64,000 bases of DNA from Bizionia myxarmorum (lineage in GTDB: Bacteria; Bacteroidota; Bacteroidia; Flavobacteriales; Flavobacteriaceae): the NCBI RefSeq assembly GCF_008086205.1, contig NZ_VSKK01000002.1:310001-374000 (forward strand), written 5' to 3'. A program made the translations under genes and the position numbers. Below the pieces are notes generated by a model that was given only the letters and a program-made list of their open reading frames with translations, had not been told where the DNA came from and did no database searches. Position 1 is the stretch's first letter. The number at the start of each line of letters is the position of its first letter. Shown piece after piece: positions 51,107 to 58,934 of this stretch.

Positions 51107-53479
51107 TCATTCTAATTTTCTTCCAATAAAATTGGTTGCAACTGTTGTAAATATGACAATGCTAATGGAGCTTAACGGCATTAAAATAGCAGCGATTACA
51201 GGCTCTAATTGCCCAGTTACGGCGAAGTACAAACCTATAATATTATAAAAGAAGGACAAAAGAAAACTCCATTTAATTATCTTAATGGCTTGTTTGGATG
51301 CTTTAATATACTGATACAAATAATTGAATTTATTAGCATCCAAAATGGCATCACAGGCGGGCGAAAATACATTTACATTTTCTGAAATAGCAATTCCAAC
51401 ATCACTTTGAGCCAAAGCACCAGCATCATTAAGTCCGTCGCCAATCATTAATACTTTTGCGCCTTCAGATTGATGATATTTGATGTATTCTAATTTATCA
51501 TCGGGTTTCTGATTGAAAATCAATTTGGTTTTTGAAGGTAATAATTTTTTAAGATTCTCCATTTCTCCAGCATTATCGCCCGAAAGAATCACTAAATCAT
51601 AATCTGTTTTAAGCTTATTGAATAATTTTGACAAGCCTTTTCTATAGCTATTGTAAAAGGTGTATTTCCCTTTGTACTCGTCATTACTGGTAATATGAAC
51701 CGTTGTATTTAGCAAAGTGGTTTCTTGATTAAAACCAACAAAACTGGCAGAACCAATTTTCATGGTATCATTTTGATGCTTACTTTCAATGCCTTTTCCT
51801 AAATGCTCTTCAAAGTGATTTAAAGTAATAATATTATGTTCATCCAAAATATCATATAAGGTGCGACTTAAAGGATGGTTGGAACCTCTTAAGGTATTTT
51901 TAAGTTGAATTTCTTCAGAAGAAGATAATATAGCGCCATCATAAGTTGCCGTACTTTGTTTGTTAGAAGTTATAGTTCCCGTTTTATCAAAAATTACGGT
52001 ATCAATGGCAGCTAACTGTTCAATTACGGATGCGTTTTTAAGGTAGAATTTCAATTTCCCAAAAATTCGCAATAAGTTGCCTAGGGTAAAAGGCGCAGAA
52101 AGTGCAATGGCACAAGGACAAGCAATAATTAATACGGCCGTAAATACATTCATGGCTTTTGAAGCATCCACCAATAGCCAGTAGGCTGTAGAAATGAATG
52201 CAATACTTAAAACCGCAATGGTAAATCGTTTACTAATAGTATTTGTTAAGGTTGTGAAACTATCTTCTTTGTTTTTATTAAAGACATCATTACTCCAAAG
52301 TTGGGTCAGGTAACTTTGCTCCACAGACTTTAAAGCTTCCATTTCAATCACACCAGAAGTTTGTTTTCCGCCGGCAAATAATTTATCGCCTGAATTTTTA
52401 GAAATCGCTTCCGATTCGCCTGTAACAAAACTATAATCTATTTTGGCGCGTCCGTTTATTAAAATACCATCAACAGGAATTAACTCTTCGTTCCTAATAA
52501 GTAAACGATCGCCTTTTTCAATATCATAAACCTGAATAGGCGCTTCAATGCCATTTTCAATTTTAGTAATAGCAATGGGGAAATAGGATTTATAATCCCT
52601 TTCAAAAGAAAGAAAAGAATAGGTTCGTTGTTGAAAGAATCGTCCTAATAATAAGAAGAACACCAAACCTGTTAGACTATCAAAAAAACCAGCGCCAATG
52701 TTTAGTACAATTTCAAAGGTACTTCTAACAAATAGAACAACAAGACCAAGTGCAATGGGGACATCAATATTTAAAATACCAGCCCGTAAACCTTTATAAG
52801 CTGAAGTAAAGTAATCTCGACCTGCATAAAAAACCACAGGAAGTGAAAAGGCAAACATAAGCCATCTAAAAACATGCTTATATTGTTCTAGCCAAAACTC
52901 ACCGCCTTTAAAATATTCTGGAAAGGATAAAAACATCACGTTTCCGAAAGCAAAACCGGCAACGCCTAATTTATAAATTAAGGTGCGATTGATGTTTTCT
53001 TTACCTGTTTTAAAATCTTCCAAAGAAATGTAAGGCTCATAACCAATGGCACTTAAAAGTAAAACAGCTTCTTTAAGGGAGAATTTTTCGGTATTGTAAG
53101 TAATTCGAACATTTTTCTTGCCAAAATTAACTTGTGACGAGGTGATATTTGAATTCAGCTTATTTAGATTTTCTAAAATCCAAATACAGGAACTACAATG
53201 AATATGCGGAATGTATAAGGTGGCAATTTGAATATGACCATCATTAAACTCCGTTAATTTCTCAATGATTTTTTCTTGGGCTAGAAAATCATATTTTCCT
53301 TGAATCTCCTTGGGCGCCGAACCTGGAGAAGACTGTAAATCATAATAACAGGTTAAATCGTTTTCAGAAAAAATTTCATAAACCGTTTTACACCCATTAC
53401 AACAAAATAATTTTTCATCGTAAGTAATTTGTTCTGAATTGCATACGTCACCACAGTGGAAACAATTGTGTTGTTCCAT
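51107..53479 (-). CDS. ccoI: CcoI (FixI), copper-transporting P1B-type ATPase
   Basis: A 790-residue P-type ATPase. The N-terminus has a Cys-rich module (CFHCGDVC and FCCNGCKTVYEIF) and a heavy-metal domain with HCSSCIWILENL (about 95-106). Eight membrane helices include CPC (IACPCAIALSAP); DKTGT, GDGLNDAGAL and SGDN mark the catalytic domains. It exports copper to the cbb3 assembly line. An FNR-type box lies in front. It is separate from, but directly upstream of, the ccoS operon on the same strand. Confidence 0.95.
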   Translation of the reverse strand: MEQHNCFHCGDVCNSEQITYDEKLFCCNGCKTVYEIFSENDLTCYYDLQSSPGSAPKEIQGKYDFLAQEKIIEKLTEFNDGHIQIATLYIPHIHCSSCIWILENLNKLNSNITSSQVNFGKKNVRITYNTEKFSLKEAVLLLSAIGYEPYISLEDFKTGKENINRTLIYKLGVAGFAFGNVMFLSFPEYFKGGEFWLEQYKHVFRWLMFAFSLPVVFYAGRDYFTSAYKGLRAGILNIDVPIALGLVVLFVRSTFEIVLNIGAGFFDSLTGLVFFLLLGRFFQQRTYSFLSFERDYKSYFPIAITKIENGIEAPIQVYDIEKGDRLLIRNEELIPVDGILINGRAKIDYSFVTGESEAISKNSGDKLFAGGKQTSGVIEMEALKSVEQSYLTQLWSNDVFNKNKEDSFTTLTNTISKRFTIAVLSIAFISTAYWLLVDASKAMNVFTAVLIIACPCAIALSAPFTLGNLLRIFGKLKFYLKNASVIEQLAAIDTVIFDKTGTITSNKQSTATYDGAILSSSEEIQLKNTLRGSNHPLSRTLYDILDEHNIITLNHFEEHLGKGIESKHQNDTMKIGSASFVGFNQETTLLNTTVHITSNDEYKGKYTFYNSYRKGLSKLFNKLKTDYDLVILSGDNAGEMENLKKLLPSKTKLIFNQKPDDKLEYIKYHQSEGAKVLMIGDGLNDAGALAQSDVGIAISENVNVFSPACDAILDANKFNYLYQYIKASKQAIKIIKWSFLLSFFYNIIGLYFAVTGQLEPVIAAILMPLSSISIVIFTTVATNFIGRKLE

Positions 53480-53504
53480 AAAATTTGCTCAATTATACCT
53501 GTTA

Positions 53505-53548
53505 CAAAGATTATAAGATAAGTATTAATTTAATATGATTTTTGTCAT
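53505..53548 (-). promoter_or_regulatory. FNR-type box and promoter of ccoI
   Basis: ATGATTTTTGTCAT (53535-53548) is the box. On the minus strand a TTTG (53508-53505) sits exactly where the other four promoters have theirs; the preceding bases are TAATC, one base longer than TAnn. The site points to ccoI (26 bases to its ATG). The opposite direction, toward the regulator gene at 53588, has no TAnnTTTG at the matching place. Confidence 0.7.
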
Positions 53549-53587
53549 GTTTTCCTTATTTTTGGGGTTAATTTATTTTAGCGTGGT

Positions 53588-54265
53588 ATGAGTAAATGTG
53601 AACAGTGTATTGCACGACAGTTGAATTCTTTGAATGCCATGACGTCTGATGAATTAAAGGATGTAGTCTCTTGTAAAACAACGCGTTTTTATAAAAAAGG
53701 GGACGTCATTTTTGATGAAGGCGAATCACTTCATGGCGTATACTGTGTTCGCAGTGGTGTTTGTAAATTAACAAAGTTAAGTGCCAATGGAAAAGACCAT
53801 ACTGTTAAGTTACTTGGTAAAGGGGAACTTTTGGGTCAGCGCTCTGTTATAAGTGATGAACGCACCAATTTAAGTGCCATTGCGCTGAATGATATTGAAC
53901 TGTGTTTTGTTCCTAAAGAACAAATTATGACGCCGCTGCATCAAAACCATAACTTCTCATTTGATGTTTTACAGCAATTAGCTAAAGATTTACGAAATGC
54001 CGAAGATGACCTAATAACCATGGCTCAAAAATCGGTGAAACAACGTATGGCGGAAACGCTTCTTTATATTCAACGAGTATTTGGTATGGATGAATCCGGT
54101 TCTTTAAATGTAATTCTGTCTCGTGAGGATTACGCCAGTATAGTTGGCACGGCAACGGAATCGGCCATTCGAATTTTATCTCAATTCAAAAAGGAAGGCC
54201 TTATTGGAACCTCTGGGAAACACATAACTATTAAGGATTTGGAAGGTTTACGACGTGTTGAGTAA
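53588..54265 (+). CDS. Crp/Fnr family transcription regulator, FNR-like
   Basis: A 225-residue regulator with a cyclic-nucleotide-binding-like domain (about 25-125) and a C-terminal HTH (SREDYASIVGTATESAIRIL, about 176-195). N-terminal Cys4 and Cys7 (KCEQC) and Cys106 (IELCFVPK, aligning with E. coli FNR Cys122) could hold a 4Fe-4S cluster; the third N-terminal ligand of E. coli FNR is not in its usual place and Cys29 is a candidate. The Glu in TESAIR matches a TGAT-reading helix. It is next to ccoI and is the likely regulator of the FNR boxes in this window. Confidence 0.88.
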   Translation: MSKCEQCIARQLNSLNAMTSDELKDVVSCKTTRFYKKGDVIFDEGESLHGVYCVRSGVCKLTKLSANGKDHTVKLLGKGELLGQRSVISDERTNLSAIALNDIELCFVPKEQIMTPLHQNHNFSFDVLQQLAKDLRNAEDDLITMAQKSVKQRMAETLLYIQRVFGMDESGSLNVILSREDYASIVGTATESAIRILSQFKKEGLIGTSGKHITIKDLEGLRRVE

Positions 54266-54428
54266 CATGTCACGTTTCAAGTGAATAGTTTTCTGATTTA
54301 TAATATTTCTTATTGCTGAATTAAGGTGAATCTTGCCTTCTGAAATTTCAAAATAATTTTGCTAAATAAATCCTAAATAGATGATAATGCATTGATTTAG
54401 GATGAAAATTGTCGTATTTTTATGAAGC

Positions 54429-55556
54429 ATGAAAAAAGAAAAACCACAAAGACAAGGCTTCGTATTTAAAGAATATGAATCGCCTTCACAAAGTCCATTT
54501 GAAAAACTCTTTGATATCTTTAAAGAGTTAATTACCCATACTTCTGGCGATTTTGATGAAGCTATAGATTGGTTAAAACAATTGGATCAGGAATACCAAT
54601 TAACCACTGCCGATTACACCATTGACGATTTTATTGAAGATCTTAAAAACAAAGGTTATATCCGTGATGAAATTCGTCCGGATGGTAAAAAGGGTTCTGC
54701 AATTACGGCAAAAACCGAACGTGCCATCCGCCAATCTGCTTTAGAGCAAATTTTCGGAAATATTAAAAAAAGTGGCAGCGGAAATCATAAAAGTAAAGGT
54801 CTTGGTTTAGGAGATGAACATACTGGCGATTTTAGAGATTATCAATTTGGTGATAGTCTGGATAAGGTGAATATGACTGAAAGTCTGCGAAACGCTCAAA
54901 TTAATAATGGTGTAGGCCATTTTAATTTAACTGAAGATGATTTGGTGGTAGAAGAAACCACGCATAAATCGCAAATGAGTACGGTTTTAATGATTGATAT
55001 TAGCCACAGTATGATTCTGTATGGTGAAGATCGGATTACTCCGGCTAAAAAAGTAGCTATGGCTTTGGCCGAATTAATCACCACGCGGTATCCAAAAGAT
55101 ACTTTAGATATTTTGGTATTTGGAAATGATGCTTGGCCTATAAAAATTAAGGATTTACCGTATTTAAATGTTGGACCTTATCATACCAATACCGTTGCTG
55201 GATTAAAACTGGCTATGGATTTACTCCGTCGGAAACGAAATACCAACAAACAAATTTTTATGATTACCGATGGTAAGCCTAGTTGTCTCAAATTACCAGA
55301 TGGTAGTTATTATAAAGATAGTAATGGGTTGAATCCGCATATTACTAGTAAATGTTATGATATGGCACAGCAAGCACGCCGCTTGCATATTCCCATTACC
55401 ACGTTTATGATTGCGCAAGATCGCTATTTAATGCAGTTTGTTGAAGAGTTTACAAGAGCTAATCAAGGGAAAGCATTTTACACAGGACTAAAAGGTTTGG
55501 GTGAAATGATTTTTGAGGATTATGAAACCAATCGGAAGAAGCGGATTAAGGGATAA
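54429..55556 (+). CDS. VWA domain protein, partner of an AAA+ ATPase
   Basis: A 375-residue cytosolic protein. The C-terminal von Willebrand A domain (about 180-375) has the MIDAS motif DISHSMILYGED (DxSxS, about 192-203) and the later threonine and Asp segments TVAGLK and MITDGKPS. The N-terminal half is helical and charged. Such VWA proteins pair with the MoxR/magnesium-chelatase-like ATPase encoded next, as in RavA/ViaA or chelatase pairs. The substrate is unknown. Confidence 0.85.
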   Translation: MKKEKPQRQGFVFKEYESPSQSPFEKLFDIFKELITHTSGDFDEAIDWLKQLDQEYQLTTADYTIDDFIEDLKNKGYIRDEIRPDGKKGSAITAKTERAIRQSALEQIFGNIKKSGSGNHKSKGLGLGDEHTGDFRDYQFGDSLDKVNMTESLRNAQINNGVGHFNLTEDDLVVEETTHKSQMSTVLMIDISHSMILYGEDRITPAKKVAMALAELITTRYPKDTLDILVFGNDAWPIKIKDLPYLNVGPYHTNTVAGLKLAMDLLRRKRNTNKQIFMITDGKPSCLKLPDGSYYKDSNGLNPHITSKCYDMAQQARRLHIPITTFMIAQDRYLMQFVEEFTRANQGKAFYTGLKGLGEMIFEDYETNRKKRIKG

Positions 55557-55559
55557 TTC

Positions 55560-55601
55560 AAAAGTGAAAAGTGAAAAGTGAAAAGAGAAAAGAGAATAGT
55601 G
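55560..55601. repeat. Heptamer tandem repeat (AAAAGTG)n
   Basis: Six 7-base units follow each other: AAAAGTG three times, AAAAGAG twice, AATAGTG once. The array starts four bases after the VWA stop codon and ends 40 bases before the ATG of the AAA+ gene, so it determines the spacer between two genes presumably made in equal amounts. Confidence 0.85.
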
Positions 55602-55641
55602 AGGATTGAAAGGTTTTCCTCACACTATTGAAAAAAAATAT

Positions 55642-57108
55642 ATGAAAATAGATAAGATTAAAACATTAGGACTACTAAAAAAATCAGGTTATCAATCCAA
55701 ATCCATAAAGGATGAATTACGAGAAAACCTTATTGAAAAAATTAAAAATAAAGAAACGATTTTTGAAGGTATTCACGGTTATGAAAGCACCGTAATTCCG
55801 GAATTGCAACGTGCCATTTTATCAAGACATAACATTAATTTATTAGGATTACGCGGTCAAGCAAAAACGCGATTAGCACGTTTAATGATTACCTTATTGG
55901 ATGAATATATTCCAGTAGTGGCAGGTTCAGAAATTAATGACGATCCGTTAAAGCCTATTTCAAGATTTGCAATAGAGTTAATTGAAGAAAAAGGCGATGA
56001 AACGCCGATTGCATGGTTACATAGAAGCGAACGTTTTGCTGAAAAATTAGCAACACCAGATGTTACCGTTGCCGATATTATTGGAGATGTAGATCCTATA
56101 AAAGCAGCCAATTTAAAATTGACGTATGCGGATGATCGTGTGATTCACTATGGTATGATTCCACGCGCCAATCGTTGTATTTTTGTTATTAACGAATTAC
56201 CAGATTTGCAAGCCAGAATTCAAGTCGCTTTATTCAATATTTTACAGGAAGGGGATATTCAAATACGTGGTTTTAAACTACGTTTACCTTTAGATATGCA
56301 ATTCGTATTTACAGCAAACCCTGAAGATTACACGAATAGAGGAAGTATTATTACGCCTTTAAAAGATAGAATCGGTTCTCAAATTCTGACGCATTATCCC
56401 GAAGATATTGAAACTGCCAAATTAATTACCGAACAAGAAGCGAAATCTGATTTGCGTCAGAAAGAAAGTATTCACGTTCCCGAATTAGCAAAAGATTTAT
56501 TAGAGCAAATCGTTTTTGAGGCGCGTGAAAGCGATTTTATTGATGAAAAAAGTGGCGTAAGTGCGCGATTAAGCATCACCGCTTTTGAAAACTTATTAAG
56601 TACCGCCGAATTACGCTCATTAAAAGCTGGCGACGAAAAAACAACAGTGCGTTTAACGGATTTTATGGGAATTATTCCCTCCATAACTGGAAAAGTAGAA
56701 TTGGTTTATGAAGGTGAGCAAGAAGGAGCAGCCCAAGTAGCCTATAATTTAATTGGCGAAGCTGTAAAAACCTTGTTTCCAGAGTTCTTTCCGAAGATAG
56801 AAAAATTGAAAAAACAAGATGAAGTAGGACCTTATGATGACGTAGTTTCGTGGTTTTTTAATAATACTGCCGATTTCGAATTATTAGATGATTTACGCGA
56901 TAAGGAATACAAAGCGCTTTTAGAATCCGTTACGCCATTGGATGATTTGTTAGGTGAGCATCAACCTAATTTATCAAAAGAAGAAAGTTATTTTGTAAAA
57001 GAATTTGTGCTTTGGGCATTAGTAGAACATAAGCAATTAAGTAAATATCGCTTTACAGAAGGTATTCAATTTAAAGATCCTTATAGCAGTTTTATTAACG
57101 ATTTATAA
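55642..57108 (+). CDS. AAA+ ATPase, MoxR/magnesium-chelatase-like
   Basis: A 488-residue ATPase. Walker A appears as GLRGQAKTRLARLM (about 69-82), Walker B as NRCIFVINELPD (about 173-184, with Asn in place of the usual Asp) and TANPEDYTNRGSIITPLKDR matches sensor and arginine-finger segments. The C-terminal ~160 residues are helical. Together with the VWA protein it forms a two-gene unit that could remodel or metallate a partner. ATG at 55642 is chosen; a longer frame starting at 55606 is less likely. Confidence 0.85.
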   Translation: MKIDKIKTLGLLKKSGYQSKSIKDELRENLIEKIKNKETIFEGIHGYESTVIPELQRAILSRHNINLLGLRGQAKTRLARLMITLLDEYIPVVAGSEINDDPLKPISRFAIELIEEKGDETPIAWLHRSERFAEKLATPDVTVADIIGDVDPIKAANLKLTYADDRVIHYGMIPRANRCIFVINELPDLQARIQVALFNILQEGDIQIRGFKLRLPLDMQFVFTANPEDYTNRGSIITPLKDRIGSQILTHYPEDIETAKLITEQEAKSDLRQKESIHVPELAKDLLEQIVFEARESDFIDEKSGVSARLSITAFENLLSTAELRSLKAGDEKTTVRLTDFMGIIPSITGKVELVYEGEQEGAAQVAYNLIGEAVKTLFPEFFPKIEKLKKQDEVGPYDDVVSWFFNNTADFELLDDLRDKEYKALLESVTPLDDLLGEHQPNLSKEESYFVKEFVLWALVEHKQLSKYRFTEGIQFKDPYSSFINDL

Positions 57109-57152
57109 AAAGAGAATACCATATATCTATTTTATTTCACACCGAACAGAAA

Positions 57153-57187
57153 ACAAAAAAGCGCTTTATAAATAGCGCTTTTTTATT
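57153..57187. terminator. Bidirectional terminator between AAA+ and M1 peptidase genes
   Basis: AAAAAGCGCT pairs with AGCGCTTTTT around an eight-base loop, with A and T tracts on either side. It serves both converging genes. Confidence 0.92.
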
Positions 57188-57207
57188 TTTAGCATGAGAT
57201 TGAAAGG

Positions 57208-58848
57208 TTATAATTTAGAAATGTTGACATAGAAATTTCTGTTTAATTTAAGTTCTCTAACTTTTACATCAACCATTTTCCAATTCCATTCCGTTGTAGG
57301 ATAAATCCATTGCTCTTTACCTTCAAAAGTTACTTTTACAGGTGTTTTAAAGCCGTCAACCACATTATTCCAGCGGTATCTTAAAGTTCCTTTTTTGAGT
57401 GTATATTCTAAAACAGGCACGTTCGCAGTTCGTAAATATTGGTTAAAAAAGGGTTTTAAATCAATCCCAGATTTCTCACTTATATAATCTTCAATTTGTT
57501 TGGTGGTAACTGTTTGATGATAAAACGTTTCATTTAAACCACGTAAAATTTGGCGCCATTTTTCATCATCTTCAATAAGTTGGCGCAAAGTGTGCAATAT
57601 ATTGGCTCCTTTATAATACATATCGGCAGAGCCTTCTTTATTTACATTGTATGTGCCAATAATAGGCGCGTCATTTTGAATTCTTTTTCTTACACCAACC
57701 ACATAATCGGCAGAAGCCTCTTTGCCATAAAAATAATCTACAAACAGATTTTCGGAGTAGGAGGTGAAACTTTCATGAATCCACATATCTGCCATGTCAA
57801 TATGTGTGATATTATTAGCAAACCATTCGTGTCCCGATTCGTGAATAATTATAAAATCGAATTTCATTCCCCAACCAGAGCCGGATACATCGTTACCTAA
57901 ATAACCCATTTTATACTGATTTCCATAAGTCACGGAACTTTGGTGTTCCATGCCTAAATACGGAACTTCTACTAATTTAAAACCATCTTCATAAAATGGA
58001 TAGGGTCCAAACCAATGCTCAAAAGCTTCCATCATGCGAGGCGCATCTTTAAAGTGTGTTTTCGCTTTTTCTAAATTATCACGGAGTACATAATAATCCA
58101 TATCAAGCGGGCCATTTTCTCCAGCATATACTTCCGAGAAATGCACGTAATCACCTATATTGGCATTTACGCCATAATTATTAATAGGATTTTTAACGGT
58201 CCAATTATAGGTAGTGGTTTTTTTATTTTCAACAGTGCTTTTTAAGCGCCCATTGGAAACATTCATTAATCCTTTTGGCACTGTAACACTTATATCCATA
58301 CTATCTACTTCATCATACATATGGTCTTTACAGGGCCACCAAACGCTAGCACCTAAACCTTGGCAAGACGTGGCTACAAAGTCGTTGCCATTTTCATCTT
58401 TTTTCCAAGAAAAGCCGCCATCCCAAGGCGCATTTTTGGCTTCTTTTGGATTTCCTTCGTAAAAAACTTCAATAGAATTATTAGTTTCAAGAACTTGATG
58501 ATCTATTAAACCTATAAAATAGGCGTTTCCATCACGCATGGCTTTTAGTTCCTTCCCGTTTTGAGTAACTTTAGTGATATACAAGGGCTCCTGCAAATCT
58601 ATTTGCATGGTGGCATACGGTTTTAAAACGGTATATTTTATGGTATTTTTACCTGATATAGATTTAGTATCAGGATCTACCGAAATATCTAAATGATAAT
58701 AGGTTAGATCCCACCATTCACGCTCGGGCGTAATAGAACCGCGTAAGGTGTCTTGATGCGTAAAGGTGTTTTTTTCTTGAAGTAAGCCTTGACTATAAAT
58801 GCTTACAGGAATTAATAAAATGGCTAAAAGTATGCTGAATGCTTTCAT
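57208..58848 (-). CDS. Secreted M1 family metallopeptidase
   Basis: A 546-residue zinc aminopeptidase with a Sec signal (about 1-19, ending SIYSQ). The zinc site is HESGHEWFANN with the third ligand Glu in WIHESF 18 residues on; YLGMEHQSS corresponds to the GAMEN substrate motif with His in the last place. N-terminal beta-sheet (about 45-250) precedes the catalytic domain. It probably digests peptides in the periplasm or outside. ATG 58848 gives the best signal peptide; an in-frame extension to 58893 is rejected. Confidence 0.92.
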   Translation of the reverse strand: MKAFSILLAILLIPVSIYSQGLLQEKNTFTHQDTLRGSITPEREWWDLTYYHLDISVDPDTKSISGKNTIKYTVLKPYATMQIDLQEPLYITKVTQNGKELKAMRDGNAYFIGLIDHQVLETNNSIEVFYEGNPKEAKNAPWDGGFSWKKDENGNDFVATSCQGLGASVWWPCKDHMYDEVDSMDISVTVPKGLMNVSNGRLKSTVENKKTTTYNWTVKNPINNYGVNANIGDYVHFSEVYAGENGPLDMDYYVLRDNLEKAKTHFKDAPRMMEAFEHWFGPYPFYEDGFKLVEVPYLGMEHQSSVTYGNQYKMGYLGNDVSGSGWGMKFDFIIIHESGHEWFANNITHIDMADMWIHESFTSYSENLFVDYFYGKEASADYVVGVRKRIQNDAPIIGTYNVNKEGSADMYYKGANILHTLRQLIEDDEKWRQILRGLNETFYHQTVTTKQIEDYISEKSGIDLKPFFNQYLRTANVPVLEYTLKKGTLRYRWNNVVDGFKTPVKVTFEGKEQWIYPTTEWNWKMVDVKVRELKLNRNFYVNISKL

Positions 58849-58877
58849 TTGAAAATTTTCACTAAAATACGGAAAAA

Positions 58878-58912
58878 GAAAAGCCGTTCCCAATTAAGGA
58901 ACGGCTTTTCAC
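58878..58912 (-). terminator. Terminator of the beta-oxidation operon
   Basis: AAAAGCCGTTCC (58879-58890) pairs perfectly with GGAACGGCTTTT (58898-58909). On the minus strand the hairpin lies 26 bases after the acyl-CoA dehydrogenase stop and is followed by T-rich sequence. Confidence 0.88.
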
Positions 58913-58934
58913 TTTTCACTAAACTTTATTATAT

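Noticed and set aside
54402-54415. ATGAAAATTGTCGT in front of the VWA gene as an FNR box
   Set aside because: Both half-sites are degenerate and the gene starts before the place where the -7 element should be.
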